A stretch of 64,000 bases of DNA from Palsa-147 sp963771905 (lineage in GTDB: Bacteria > Acidobacteriota > Terriglobia > Acidiferrales > UBA7541), in assembly GCA_963771905.1 (NCBI GenBank), contig CAVYVI010000015.1, positions 62,001 to 126,000 on the forward strand. Direction: 5' to 3'. The notes below the pieces were generated by a model that saw only the letters and a list, made by a program, of their open reading frames with translations, was not told the origin of the DNA and did not search any database. Shown in pieces: positions 35,747 through 45,452 of the stretch. Numbering within the stretch: the stretch's first letter is position 1; each line of letters begins with the position of its first letter. Made by a program: the position numbers and the translations under genes.

Positions 35747-37183
35747 ATGACGACCGCGCTCCTGTTGCTTCCGGCGCCCCAGCACTCGATTTCGCCGACC
35801 GGCGTCGGTGTTCTCGGCGTGCTGTTCTTCGTCATCATCGTTGGCGCCATCGTCCTCGGCGTTGCCCTGCGCAAAGTTCTTCGCGAACACGACGCACCGA
35901 AACATCGCGACTGGGCCGCTCCGACTCCCGGCGAGGAAAACCCCTCCGCGTTCATGACCGCCTCGATGCAGGGCGTCATCGAAAAGCTGCGTGCCCAGGA
36001 GCGCGAGCTCGCTCGGCTGCATCAGATCGAAAAAGAGCGCGCGCGCGAGTCCGAACGAATCACCGGGGAAGTCACGCGCAATATGCCGACGGGCCTGCTC
36101 TTGCTCAGCGCGAAAGGGTCAATCACCTCGGCCAATCCGGCCGCCGAAACGGCACTCGGCGTTTCCGGAATGCAATACCGCGCTTATGCTGAAGTTCTCG
36201 GAGAAAATTCCGACCTCGCCATCCTGATCACCGAGTGTCTCCGCAAGGGACGAACCGTCCATCGCGGGGAGGTCCAGCACACCACCCCTTTGGGAGAGAC
36301 CCGCCAGCTCGGCGTCACCATTTCTCCCATCGAACGCGCGGTTCCCAATTACGCCAAGCCCGTAAGTGACAATTCAATTGCTCTCGCCACTCGCGACATG
36401 AAAATTACCGGCGCCCTCTGCCTGATGAGCGATCTTACCGAACTCACCGATTTGCAGCGGCAAATCCGCTGGAAAGAAAATCTCGCGGCTCTCGGCGAAA
36501 TGTCCGCCGGCATCGCGCACGAATTCAAGAACGCGCTCGCCACGATTTCCGGCTACGCGCAGATGATTCACCACGAAGCGCCACCGGGGGATCTCCTCGA
36601 AAATTCCGAGCGCATCCTCGAACAGACTCGCGCGCTCACCCATGTGGTCACCGAATTTCTTCGCTTCGCCCGCCCGCTCGAGCTCGCCTGCGAGACCGTG
36701 CCCGTCGAATCTCTCGTCGAACGCGTCGCCATCGAAATCCGGGAGGCCGTACCGGGCTGCCTCGTTCAGTCCGAAGGTCAGTTCTCGGAAGTTCCGGGGG
36801 ACGAAGGCTTGCTCCGCCAGGCGCTCTTGAATTTGACCCGCAACGCCGCCGAGGCTGTGCGCACGCTGGGTCCTCAGGGCCGCGTTACCATTTCCGGCTC
36901 AGCCGACGATCGCGCGGGCCGAAAATGGCAACGCATTTCGGTGGTCGACAACGGACCAGGGATCCCGGCCGATCATCTGGCCAAGATCTTCCTCCCTTTC
37001 TTCACCACGAAATCCGAAGGCACAGGGCTTGGCTTGGCGGTTGTCCAAAAGGTCGCCATGCAACACGGCGGGACGATCGAAGCCCGTAATCATCCCGGAG
37101 GTGGCGCAGAATTCATCCTCTCGTTACCTTTGCGACAGGAGCCGGTCGCACAGGCCTTTGCCCCGGCGGCCACCCGCATCTAA
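35747..37183 (+). CDS. PAS-containing sensor histidine kinase, NtrB/PilS type
   Basis: The 478-residue protein has one N-terminal membrane helix (about 20-42), a coiled segment, a PAS domain (about 105-235), then HisKA with phospho-acceptor His258 (GIAHEFKN) and a HATPase_c domain with N (NLTRNAAEAV), DNGPGIP and GTGLGLAVV boxes. It phosphorylates a partner regulator, almost certainly the NtrC-family protein two genes downstream. Linkage to prepilin peptidase suggests a PilS-like role. The periplasmic part is minimal, so it may sense a membrane or cytoplasmic signal. Confidence 0.93.
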   Translation: MTTALLLLPAPQHSISPTGVGVLGVLFFVIIVGAIVLGVALRKVLREHDAPKHRDWAAPTPGEENPSAFMTASMQGVIEKLRAQERELARLHQIEKERARESERITGEVTRNMPTGLLLLSAKGSITSANPAAETALGVSGMQYRAYAEVLGENSDLAILITECLRKGRTVHRGEVQHTTPLGETRQLGVTISPIERAVPNYAKPVSDNSIALATRDMKITGALCLMSDLTELTDLQRQIRWKENLAALGEMSAGIAHEFKNALATISGYAQMIHHEAPPGDLLENSERILEQTRALTHVVTEFLRFARPLELACETVPVESLVERVAIEIREAVPGCLVQSEGQFSEVPGDEGLLRQALLNLTRNAAEAVRTLGPQGRVTISGSADDRAGRKWQRISVVDNGPGIPADHLAKIFLPFFTTKSEGTGLGLAVVQKVAMQHGGTIEARNHPGGGAEFILSLPLRQEPVAQAFAPAATRI

Positions 37184-37227
37184 ACTATCTCTGGCCCTTG
37201 ACCCGAGGGTGTTCAAAGGTGGTGTCT

Positions 37228-37863
37228 ATGCGTACACGATTTTGGCTCGCTGGCGGCGTGGCTATTCTAATCTCTGCGCTGGGCGCGTCTGCCCAGCAAT
37301 CCCAGCCGTCCCCGGATCAACCCGCGCAGTCGTCGCAGCCCGCAGCGTCCCAGCAGCAGCCCGATCAAAAGTCGCAAACCGGCGCCGCTCCGCAGCAACA
37401 AGAAACGTCCCTGGCCGACGCTGCCCGCAAGTCTCGCGCGGACAAGAAAACCGAATCGAAGCCTGCCAAGGTCTTCACCAACGACAATCTTCCGGCAGCT
37501 GGAGGTGTGAACGTCGTCGGCGATGAGAATGCCGAACCCGCGGCCAGCGCGGAAGCCGATGCCGGCGCGAACAGCGGCAACGACGAAAAAGCGTGGCGCG
37601 ACCGCTTCGCCAGTGCTCGCGCGAAGCTTCAGCGCGATCAGGCCGACCTCGACGTCATGCAGCGAGAACTCGGCAAGCTCGAAGTGCAGTATTATCCCGA
37701 CCCCGTCAAGCAGATGCAGCAAAGCGTCACGAACAGCGACATCATCGACAAACGCAACAAAATCGAACAGAAAAAGGCCGGCGTGGCGGCGGACCAACAG
37801 GCTATTTCGGATCTCGAGGACCAACTTCACAAATCGGGCGGCGATTCAGGCTGGGCGCGCTAG
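37228..37863 (+). CDS. Secreted coiled-coil protein of acidobacterial type
   Basis: The 211-residue protein has a signal peptide ending near GASAQQ, then a Gln/Pro/Ser-rich stretch. The segment LADAARKSRADKK...VFTNDNLP recurs in proteins of this phylum. The C-terminal half is a predicted coiled coil (RFASARAKLQRDQADLDVMQ onwards to ISDLEDQLHKS). The ATG has AAAGGTGG just before it. It lies between the kinase and its regulator, so a link to signalling or pilus assembly is possible; function is unknown. Confidence 0.8.
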   Translation: MRTRFWLAGGVAILISALGASAQQSQPSPDQPAQSSQPAASQQQPDQKSQTGAAPQQQETSLADAARKSRADKKTESKPAKVFTNDNLPAAGGVNVVGDENAEPAASAEADAGANSGNDEKAWRDRFASARAKLQRDQADLDVMQRELGKLEVQYYPDPVKQMQQSVTNSDIIDKRNKIEQKKAGVAADQQAISDLEDQLHKSGGDSGWAR

Positions 37864-37875
37864 AATCTGAATCTC

Positions 37876-39264
37876 ATGGAGCCGGTCTTACTTGTTGAAG
37901 ACAAGGCTGAATTGCGCGCGATGTTGCGCAAGTTTCTTGAACGGGCCGGCTACGCTGTCGATGAAGCGCCCGACGGAAACACGGCCATCGAAAAGGTACG
38001 CGCCCGGCGCTATCTTCTCGTTCTTTCCGATCTAAAACTCCCCGGCAGTTCCGGCATCGACGTTTTGCGCGAAGCGCGCCGCGTCGAAAATACACTCCCG
38101 GTCATTCTTGTCACCGCCTACGGCTCCGTCGAAGAGGCTGTCACGGCAATGAAAGAAGGCGCCTTCGATTTCATCCAGAAGCCGGTGGATCTCGATCATC
38201 TGAAAATTCTCCTCGAGCGCGCCTCGCGCCAGCAGGAGCTGCTGCGCGAGAATCTGCTTCTGCGCGAGGAATATTCGGCACGCTATGGCTTCCCGCGCAT
38301 CGTGGCTGAGCATCCCTCGATGAAGGAAGCCAGCCAGATGGTGCAACGCGTGGCGGCCACGGATTCGACGGCACTGTTGCTCGGTGAAAGTGGAACGGGC
38401 AAGGAATTATTTGCCCGGGCGATTCATCACCTGAGTCCGCGGCGCGAACAGCCTTTCGTCGCGCTCAACTGTGCCGCGATTCCCGAAGGCCTCGTCGAAA
38501 ATGAGCTCTTCGGCCACGAGCGCGGCGCGTTTACGGGTGCGGGCGCGCGCAAGATCGGAAAAATCGAGCTCGCCCATCGCGGGACGCTCTTCCTGGACGA
38601 AATCGGCGAACTTCCCGCGGCCATGCAAAGCAAGTTACTGCGCGTTCTCGAGGAGCGCCGCTTCGAACGCGTTGGCGGAACGTTGGCGGTCGAAGTGAAC
38701 ATACGTCTGATCGCCGCGACGAATCGCGATTTGCATTCCGCCGTCGCAGACAAGACCTTTCGCGAAGACCTTTATTTCCGCATCTCCGCCGTGCCGATCA
38801 CCATTCCCCCGCTCCGCGATCGCGGCGAAGACGTGTTGCTGCTCGCCGAGCATTTTCTGGAGCGATTCCGCCGCGAATTCCGCAAGCCCGCGCTGAAGCT
38901 CAATGAAGAATCGCGCGCCCTGATTCAACACTACGCCTGGCCCGGAAATGTCCGCGAGCTTCAGAATGCAATCGAGCGCGCTGCGATTCTCTCGACCAGT
39001 CCGGAAATCGATCCTGCGTCATTGCAGCTGCCGTCGGCCAAACCTTCGGCGAATCAGTTGCCGGGCGGGATGCTTCGCGAAGAGTTTCTCTGGGACGGGC
39101 CGCTCGAAGAAGTTTCTCAGCGTGCTGTCTCACACGTCGAGCGGTTCAAGATTGAGAATGCCTTGCGGGAATCGAAGTGGAACAAGACCCGCGCGGCGGA
39201 GAAGCTCGGCGTCTCTTACAAGACGCTCCTTCACAAAATCCGCGCTCTAGGACTCGAGAACTGA
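37876..39264 (+). CDS. Sigma-54-dependent response regulator, NtrC/PilR family
   Basis: The 462-residue protein has a receiver domain with phospho-acceptor Asp52, a sigma-54 AAA+ domain with Walker A GESGTGKE (170-177), the sigma-54 contact loop GAFTGA (217-222) and FLDEIGELP, and a C-terminal Fis-type HTH (ESKWNKTRAAEKLGVSYKTL). It activates sigma-54 promoters after phosphorylation by the kinase in the same operon. Conserved GAFTGA implies a functional activator. Targets probably include pilin or pilus genes, by analogy with PilR. Confidence 0.95.
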   Translation: MEPVLLVEDKAELRAMLRKFLERAGYAVDEAPDGNTAIEKVRARRYLLVLSDLKLPGSSGIDVLREARRVENTLPVILVTAYGSVEEAVTAMKEGAFDFIQKPVDLDHLKILLERASRQQELLRENLLLREEYSARYGFPRIVAEHPSMKEASQMVQRVAATDSTALLLGESGTGKELFARAIHHLSPRREQPFVALNCAAIPEGLVENELFGHERGAFTGAGARKIGKIELAHRGTLFLDEIGELPAAMQSKLLRVLEERRFERVGGTLAVEVNIRLIAATNRDLHSAVADKTFREDLYFRISAVPITIPPLRDRGEDVLLLAEHFLERFRREFRKPALKLNEESRALIQHYAWPGNVRELQNAIERAAILSTSPEIDPASLQLPSAKPSANQLPGGMLREEFLWDGPLEEVSQRAVSHVERFKIENALRESKWNKTRAAEKLGVSYKTLLHKIRALGLEN

Positions 39265-39340
39265 CTGCAACGGTTTCGGAAGCCGCCGCAATGCAATGCC
39301 AGGTGAACGCTCCGTTGCGACGCCCCGAATAAAAGAGCGC

Positions 39341-40159
39341 TTACGCTTTGCGCCCGCTATGCATCGCAACGCTGCCAAAATTCCACAATTCGAATCGCAC
39401 GTCAGCAAAGCCGCAGCGTTCCATCCATTCGGAGAGTTCCTGCGGCGCCGGAAATTTCGCGACAGAGCCTGGGAGATAATTATAGGCCTCGGGGCTGCCG
39501 GAAATCGCTCCGCCGATTCGTGGAAGAATGTGCCGAAAATAAAATCGGAATCCAACGGCGCCAATTCCCTTCTGCGGGTCCGAAAATTCCAATATTCCAA
39601 TTCGCCCGCCCGGCCGCAAAATGCGATGAATTTCCTGCAGGCCGCGCTCGTAGTTGGCCAGATTGCGAAAGCCAAATGCGGCGGTGACAAGATCGAAGCT
39701 GCCGGGCGCGAACGGCAGCGCGAGCGCATCGGCCGCCAGAAATCGCGCCTCATAATTCGATTCCGCGGCCTTCTCTCTCGCGCGCGCCAGCATCGGTAGA
39801 GCGAAGTCGCTTCCGGCGATCCGCGCGCCTTCTCCCGCTCCATTTTTCCGGGCTCGCCGCTCGAGCGCGAACGTAAGGTCGCCCGTCCCGCAGCACAGAT
39901 CCAATGCCCGCGCGTCAGGCGTTTCGAGAATTTGCGCGAAGCGATTCGCCGTCCGTCTCCGCCACAGCCGGTCAAGCGAGAGCGACAGCAGACGGTTCAG
40001 CAGGTCATAGCGCGGCGCGATCCGGCTGAACATCTCCCGAACCCGCGCGCTCGCTTCTCTCTCGTCCCGCGTTCCGTCTGGTCGCGTTCCCGGAAGCGGC
40101 GCCGCGCGCTGGTCACCCTTCTCAGCCGGCGATCGCTCCGCGGACGGCGAAGGCATCAT
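39341..40159 (-). CDS. ubiE: Ubiquinone/menaquinone biosynthesis C-methyltransferase
   Basis: The 272-residue SAM-dependent methyltransferase has VREMFSRIAPRYDLLNRLLSL, motif I LDLCCGTGDLTFAL, and the UbiE signature FGFRNLANYERGLQEIHRILRPGG. It methylates demethylmenaquinone (or the ubiquinone intermediate). In this phylum menaquinone is expected. The two adjacent ATG codons overlap the aroB TGA (ATGATG); the first has GAGG six bases upstream and is used. A 30-residue hydrophilic leader precedes the domain. Confidence 0.95.
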   Translation of the reverse strand: MMPSPSAERSPAEKGDQRAAPLPGTRPDGTRDEREASARVREMFSRIAPRYDLLNRLLSLSLDRLWRRRTANRFAQILETPDARALDLCCGTGDLTFALERRARKNGAGEGARIAGSDFALPMLARAREKAAESNYEARFLAADALALPFAPGSFDLVTAAFGFRNLANYERGLQEIHRILRPGGRIGILEFSDPQKGIGAVGFRFYFRHILPRIGGAISGSPEAYNYLPGSVAKFPAPQELSEWMERCGFADVRFELWNFGSVAMHSGRKA

Positions 40160-41265
40160 GCCTGTCCTCGCGCAAGTCTCGCGACATCCGGCAATTCTCG
40201 AATCACGCGACTCACGACCGCATCCGGGAGCGGAATTCCCCATTCCACTTTGCCGATCCTTCTCGGCAGAACCCAGCCGACTCGTCCGTGCCGCGCTTTC
40301 TTGTCCCCGTGAATCAGCCGCAAGATCTGAGGCGCGCGCAACCCCGGAAGCTTCGGCAGATCACCCACGCTCATAACCACTCGCGCGATGCGGTCGACGT
40401 CGGCATAGCCCATCCGGTTCGTCGAGTAACTCAAGAGCGCAGCGCCCATCAGCCCCCATCCCACCGCCTCGCCGTGCTGAAACCGCCGGTAATTCCCCGC
40501 CGTTTCAAATGCGTGCCCGAGCGTGTGGCCGAGATTCAGCACCTGACGCAAGCCCGATTCGCGCTCATCTTTCGCCACAATCGCCGCTTTCGCCCGAATG
40601 CACCGCTCCACAACCCTGGCAATCGCATTCGTATCGCGCCGAAGCAGCTGAGCCATCTTACGTTCGACAAACGCAAAGAGCGCGGCATCCCCGATGATCC
40701 CGTACTTAATCACTTCATACAGGCCCGAACGGTATTCCCGGTCCGGAAGCGACCGCAGCGCAGCGGAATCGGCCACGACGAATTGCGGAGGATAAAATGC
40801 GCCAATAAGATTTTTACCTTCGGGAAGATTCACGCCGGTCTTGCCGCCGATCGAGCTGTCCACCTGCGCGACCAGCGTCGTCGGCACATGCACGATTTTC
40901 ACACCGCGGAGGTAGCTCGCCGCGGCATATCCCGCGACGTCGCCCACCACTCCGCCCCCCACGGCGACGAGCACGCAATCGCGATCGGCTCCCGCCCGCG
41001 CCAGTTGCCGGCAAATGTCCTGCACGGTCTCGAGATTTTTCCGCCGCTCGGCGTCGCCAAACAGAATCGGCTCGCCGCACATGCCACGCCCCACGAGGCG
41101 CTCGATCGCGCTTCCTAAGTGTTTCCATACCTTCGGTGAGGACAGAACGTACGCGCCGCTCGAGCTTCTTATGCGTCCAAGCAAACGCCCGAGCTGGCGG
41201 AACGCGTGCCGCCCGCAAACAACCGGATATGCGCCTGAAGAAGATTGAATGGAAATGATCTGCAT
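40156..41265 (-). CDS. aroB: 3-dehydroquinate synthase
   Basis: AroB forms dehydroquinate from DAHP, step two of the shikimate pathway. The 369-residue protein shows GGGVVGDVAGYAAASYLRG (NAD binding), VDSSIGGKTGVN and the zinc ligands in NLGHTLGHAFE and HGEAVGWG. A GTG 15 codons upstream is an alternative start; the ATG giving MQIISIQSS is family-like. Its stop overlaps the ubiE start, so the two are translationally coupled. Confidence 0.95.
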   Translation of the reverse strand: MQIISIQSSSGAYPVVCGRHAFRQLGRLLGRIRSSSGAYVLSSPKVWKHLGSAIERLVGRGMCGEPILFGDAERRKNLETVQDICRQLARAGADRDCVLVAVGGGVVGDVAGYAAASYLRGVKIVHVPTTLVAQVDSSIGGKTGVNLPEGKNLIGAFYPPQFVVADSAALRSLPDREYRSGLYEVIKYGIIGDAALFAFVERKMAQLLRRDTNAIARVVERCIRAKAAIVAKDERESGLRQVLNLGHTLGHAFETAGNYRRFQHGEAVGWGLMGAALLSYSTNRMGYADVDRIARVVMSVGDLPKLPGLRAPQILRLIHGDKKARHGRVGWVLPRRIGKVEWGIPLPDAVVSRVIRELPDVARLARGQA

Positions 41266-41385
41266 CAATCGCGCCCGCGGCTGGAGACCGAACCATTTCG
41301 GCTGCCACACTTAGCAGCCGCGGCCTTTTCGATCGCCATCGCGCAGCCAGAAGAAATGTAGCACAGTTGCCGCAGCGGGCAGATG

Positions 41386-42444
41386 TTACGGAGTCTTTCC
41401 CTTGTCGGGTTGCATCTTGTGGCCCTGCAAATCATCCATCGTCGCGAGTATCACGTGCCCGACGATTCCGAGACTTCGCGCGCTCACCTTATCCATCGTG
41501 TCGTCGTTGGTGTGCCAGTAGCCCGCGGCCTGGTATCCGGCGAGATCGATGATGTCGACCGCAGCCACTTGCCGCCGTAGAAATGGCAGGTGGTCGTCTT
41601 GGACCGCCAAATCCTTTGACACGAAAACATCGCCGTATCCTAGAGCTGCTGCCTTTTGCCAGACCAAATTTGTGAGCCAGCCCGTCGAAGTGGGTTCACG
41701 GCGAATCTCCAGATTCTTCGGCCCGACCATATCGGCCAGGATCACGGCCTTGATCCGTTTCAGTTCGCCCGACAGCGCCATTCGCGCCGCAAGTTCCCGG
41801 CTTCCGTACACGCTGTCTTCATCGCTCCATTGCACGAAGGCTTCTTCTCCATCGAGAAACGCGATCCAGACTCCCAGAGGCTGTTTTTTCGGGCAAAGCT
41901 CGCGCGCCATTTCCAGCATCAAGCCCGTTGAAGATCCGCCATCCACGGCGCCCACGAATCCGTCCTTTTTCAATGTGTCGTAGTGCGTGAGCAGCAAAAT
42001 GATTTCCTGCGTCTGACCCGGAATCTTGACGATGATGTTCTTCATCGGTACGTCGCCAATCGGCGTCGAAGAATGAAAATCATCTTCGTCGAACGTGCAG
42101 CCGTCGGCCTTCAGCTCGGATTTAATGTAGTCCTGCGTGCGATGTATGGCGTCGGAATCGGGTGGCCTCGGACCGAACGAAACCAGCTTTGCCGTATAGT
42201 CGTACGCTCGCCCGCCATCAAATCCCCCGGTCTTTTCCGACGGCAGCGCATCCGCTCGGCCGGAATCTAGCCCCCGGGAATCTGGTGAAGTTGCGCTCTG
42301 CCCGTTTCCCGTCGCCGGTTGCGTGAGGGGGCTGGCCGTCGCCGCCTCTCCCCGTTTGCTCGAGCCGTTCCCGCACGCCAGCAGCGCGAGCGCCGCGAGT
42401 CCAGACGTCACCGAAAATGTGAATCCCAGCTTTCGTTTCCTCAT
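41386..42444 (-). CDS. M28-family zinc peptidase lipoprotein (glutaminyl-cyclase-like)
   Basis: The 352-residue protein has a lipobox LLACG with Cys24. A low-complexity linker of about 45 residues follows. The catalytic domain has LTHYDT, VDGGSSTGLMLEMAREL, FLDGEEAF, ADMVG and AGYWHTNDDTMDKV, which supply the zinc ligands of M28 enzymes; the order and spacing resemble glutaminyl-peptide cyclotransferases. It would act as an aminopeptidase or cyclase in the periplasm. The gene starts four bases after tatC and so is in the tat operon. Confidence 0.9.
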   Translation of the reverse strand: MRKRKLGFTFSVTSGLAALALLACGNGSSKRGEAATASPLTQPATGNGQSATSPDSRGLDSGRADALPSEKTGGFDGGRAYDYTAKLVSFGPRPPDSDAIHRTQDYIKSELKADGCTFDEDDFHSSTPIGDVPMKNIIVKIPGQTQEIILLLTHYDTLKKDGFVGAVDGGSSTGLMLEMARELCPKKQPLGVWIAFLDGEEAFVQWSDEDSVYGSRELAARMALSGELKRIKAVILADMVGPKNLEIRREPTSTGWLTNLVWQKAAALGYGDVFVSKDLAVQDDHLPFLRRQVAAVDIIDLAGYQAAGYWHTNDDTMDKVSARSLGIVGHVILATMDDLQGHKMQPDKGKTP

Positions 42445-42448
42445 GCGC

Positions 42449-43276
42449 CTAACCCGTCCCCTCTCCGGCAGCCAAACGCTTCTCGCGATTTCGAATGACG
42501 AAATACGAAACTCCGATGCCCAGAAAATACAGCGTCAGCATCACGGCCATGAAAATCACCATCGTCGTGGCATCGGGCGTGGGCGTCACGATGGCCGCAA
42601 GCAGTGTGATGATCAGAACCGCGTAGCGGATGTTCTTCCACAGAAATCTCGGTGTGACGATACCGAAAAACGAGAGGCAAAAAATCAAAATTGGCAGCTC
42701 GAAGATGATCCCGAGCCCCAGAAGCACCACCAGAATCAAATCAAAATATTCGTTGATGCTGATCAACGGCTTGAACGGCCCCTGAAAGCCGATCAGAAAC
42801 TTCAGGACGTACGGCAGGCTCACGAAATATCCAAACGCGATTCCGCACAGGAACAAAACTACGGAAGAAAAAACAAACGTGGTCATGGCGCGGCGTTCGT
42901 GTTTATACAGCCCTGGCGCAATGAACAGCCACACCTGGTAGAGCACATACGGCGACGCGATCACGATCCCCAGATACAGTCCCAGATTGATGATCAGGCT
43001 GATCGCCCCGGTCGGGCTGGTGTAAACCAGCTTGTCGTCAAATCCCCTGGCGTGCAACGCCGCAACCATGGGCCGCGCGAGATAGCCGAAAACCTTATTC
43101 GCCACCCCGACGCCGATCATCATTCCGACGCCGATGGCCACTGCGGAGTGCACGATGCGCTTCCGCAGCTCCACCAGGTGCTCGAAGAAAGACATCCGAG
43201 CGCCTTCTTCGTCCGCGGAATTCGACGCCGTGAGATTCCGAAGAAATGGCAGTTCAGGCTGGTTTGGCGTGGACAT
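42449..43276 (-). CDS. tatC: Sec-independent protein translocase subunit TatC
   Basis: The 275-residue protein has six membrane helices. The early EHLVELRKRIV and the PYVLYQVWLFIAPGLYKHERR segments are TatC hallmarks. TatC recognises twin-arginine signal peptides. A 30-residue N-terminal extension precedes the conserved domain. The ATG overlaps the tatB stop by one base. Confidence 0.96.
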   Translation of the reverse strand: MSTPNQPELPFLRNLTASNSADEEGARMSFFEHLVELRKRIVHSAVAIGVGMMIGVGVANKVFGYLARPMVAALHARGFDDKLVYTSPTGAISLIINLGLYLGIVIASPYVLYQVWLFIAPGLYKHERRAMTTFVFSSVVLFLCGIAFGYFVSLPYVLKFLIGFQGPFKPLISINEYFDLILVVLLGLGIIFELPILIFCLSFFGIVTPRFLWKNIRYAVLIITLLAAIVTPTPDATTMVIFMAVMLTLYFLGIGVSYFVIRNREKRLAAGEGTG

Positions 43277-43662
43277 CACTCGGCGCCGGAGGGCGGTTCA
43301 GGATTTGGAGGCGTGCGCGGAACCGTTTCCGCAGGTGGTTCAGAGGTTTGCGGCATTGCGGCAGCAGGAAGTGCGGCGGGCTGCATCCCGGCAGCTTCCC
43401 CGGTGGACGCGGCTCCAGCCGTTTGCGCGGTACGGAGCGCCGCCTCGCGGACCGCCAGCTCGCGTTTCTGCTCGTCGATCCGCTGGGCTTCGCGCTCAAG
43501 CTCCCTCATATGCTCATCAAACGTCGATCGCAAATCCCCCGTCGCGCGGCGGAATTCGGCCATGATTTTGCCTAGATCCCGCGCCAATTCAGGGAGTTTC
43601 TGGGGCCCGAAGACGACCAGCGCCACGACAAATATGATGATGAGGTGAGGAATACTGAGCAT
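43276..43662 (-). CDS. tatB: Twin-arginine translocase subunit TatB/TatA family
   Basis: This 128-residue protein has one N-terminal membrane helix (IPHLIIIFVVALVVFGPQKLPEL), an amphipathic helix and an Ala/Pro-rich disordered tail. The FGPxKLPEL signature is typical of the family. Length and tail favour TatB, though a dual TatA/B role cannot be excluded. It is first in the tatB-tatC-M28 operon and divergent from the S41 protease gene. Confidence 0.92.
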   Translation of the reverse strand: MLSIPHLIIIFVVALVVFGPQKLPELARDLGKIMAEFRRATGDLRSTFDEHMRELEREAQRIDEQKRELAVREAALRTAQTAGAASTGEAAGMQPAALPAAAMPQTSEPPAETVPRTPPNPEPPSGAE

Positions 43663-43735
43663 GGAAGTTGCAAAATTGCCCGCGACCGCATCATAGAGTA
43701 GGGCCGGAGTCGTGTCAAACCGGCGAAAACTTGTA

Positions 43736-43744
43736 TGCTATACT
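43736..43744 (+). promoter_or_regulatory. Extended -10 promoter for the S41 protease gene
   Basis: TGCTATACT fits the TG-n-TATAAT extended -10 pattern with one mismatch in the hexamer, 22 bp before the ATG. A GGAGG ribosome-binding site overlaps the expected leader. It lies in the divergent gap with tatB. Confidence 0.45.
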
Positions 43745-43766
43745 GGCATTTAGGGGCGCGGAGGCG

Positions 43767-45395
43767 ATGAACACGATGGAATCACCCAAGCGTGGGCTGT
43801 TTTTGCTGGTCGCGGTTCTAGTCATCTCCGCGGTCCTCGGCGGTTTATATGGGCCGGCGGTTAAGGCCACCGCCGCTGATGCAAACGATATCCAGGACTC
43901 GGTAAAGACCTTCACTCGCGTCCTCGCCATCGTCCAGCAAAATTACGCGATCCCCATCGATACCGACAAAGCCATCTACGACGGCGCGATTCCCAACATG
44001 CTCCGCGTTCTCGACCCACACTCTTATTTCTTCGATCCCAAGCAGTACGCCAGTTTTCGCGAGGAGCAGCAGGGACGATACTACGGCGTCGGCATGACCG
44101 TCGCGCCGCGCGAGAATTACACCTACGTCGTCGCGCCGATGGTCGGTTCGCCGGCTTACAAGGCTGGCATCCGGCCCGGCGACACGATTCTGAGGGTGGA
44201 TGACAAATCCTGCGATGGACTCGACACCACGCAGGTCGCCGATTTGCTCAAGGGACCCAAGGGCACGGAAGTGAAAATCACTCTCGGCCGCGAAGGCTGG
44301 GAGAAGCCCATCGTGGTTACCGTCGTTCGCGATGAAATTCCCCGCCCCGGCGTGGACTTCTATTCATTGGTCAGGCCCGGCATCGGCTACGCGAAGGTTT
44401 CGGCCTTCAATGAAACCACCGATACCGATCTCTCGGCCGCACTCAAGAGCTTGGACATATCGCATCTCGACGGCATGATTCTCGACGTACGTGGCAATGG
44501 CGGCGGCCTTCTGAATCAGGCCGTCGGCATCGGTGACATGTTCCTCGAGAAGAATCAGCTGGTGGTTTCCTTCCACGGCCGCGCGGCTCCGGAACGCCGC
44601 TTCTACGCCGTGCGCGGCAACCAGGGCGTCGAAGTCCCGCTCATCGTCCTCATCAACGGGCAGAGCGCCTCGGCTTCGGAAATCGTCGCTGGCGCGATTC
44701 AAGATCACGATCGCGGCTTGGTGGTCGGCGAGACCAGCTTCGGCAAGGGTCTCGTCCAGACGCAATTCCCTCTCAGCGAAGACACCGCGATGTTGCTGAC
44801 CGTGGCGCGCTACTACACTCCAAGCGGCCGTCTGATCCAACGCGATTACAAAGGCGTCTCTCTCTACGACTATCACTACAATCCGAAACCGCCGCGCCAA
44901 CCCGAAGTGAAGCTGACCGATAGCGGTCGCCAGGTTTTCGGGCAAGGAGGTATCACGCCCGACATCATCGTGGCTGCGCCGAAGACCACGCCCTTCGAGG
45001 ACACTCTCGTTCGCCGCGGCGTGTTCTATCCCTTCCCTCAGGGAGTCGGTGATTTCACTCGCTATTATTTGGGGCAGAAACCCAACGTGGCGAAGAGTTT
45101 CGTCGTCGATGATTCGGTACTGACCGAGTTTCGCCACTACCTCGATCAGCAGCATGTCCGTTATACCGAAAATGACATCAAGGACAATCTCGATTGGCTG
45201 AAATGGCGCATCAAGCGTGAGGTATTCACGTCCGTATTCGGCGTGAACGACGGATACAAAATCGAACTCGATAACGACCCTCAGCTCGATAAAGCCATCG
45301 AGTCGATTCCACAGGCCAAGGCGCTCTATATGAACGCTCGTAAGATCGTGGCCGAGCGCCAGGCGCTTCAATCGCCACCCCAACAGCCGCAATAA
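43767..45395 (+). CDS. S41-family C-terminal processing protease (CtpA-like)
   Basis: The 542-residue protein has an N-terminal membrane segment (about 10-30), a PDZ domain (about 100-185), and the Ser/Lys dyad Ser302 (NGQSASASEI) and Lys327 (GETSFGKGLVQ), 25 residues apart as in Prc/CtpA. The C-terminal extension of about 150 residues ends in a Gln/Pro-rich tail. These proteases trim or degrade periplasmic proteins from the C-terminus. The ATG has a GGAG site just upstream. Confidence 0.94.
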   Translation: MNTMESPKRGLFLLVAVLVISAVLGGLYGPAVKATAADANDIQDSVKTFTRVLAIVQQNYAIPIDTDKAIYDGAIPNMLRVLDPHSYFFDPKQYASFREEQQGRYYGVGMTVAPRENYTYVVAPMVGSPAYKAGIRPGDTILRVDDKSCDGLDTTQVADLLKGPKGTEVKITLGREGWEKPIVVTVVRDEIPRPGVDFYSLVRPGIGYAKVSAFNETTDTDLSAALKSLDISHLDGMILDVRGNGGGLLNQAVGIGDMFLEKNQLVVSFHGRAAPERRFYAVRGNQGVEVPLIVLINGQSASASEIVAGAIQDHDRGLVVGETSFGKGLVQTQFPLSEDTAMLLTVARYYTPSGRLIQRDYKGVSLYDYHYNPKPPRQPEVKLTDSGRQVFGQGGITPDIIVAAPKTTPFEDTLVRRGVFYPFPQGVGDFTRYYLGQKPNVAKSFVVDDSVLTEFRHYLDQQHVRYTENDIKDNLDWLKWRIKREVFTSVFGVNDGYKIELDNDPQLDKAIESIPQAKALYMNARKIVAERQALQSPPQQPQ

Positions 45396-45452
45396 CAGGC
45401 TCGCTCAAGAGCTCCGCATAGCGCCCCAAAAAAGACCCCACAACACTCCCTG

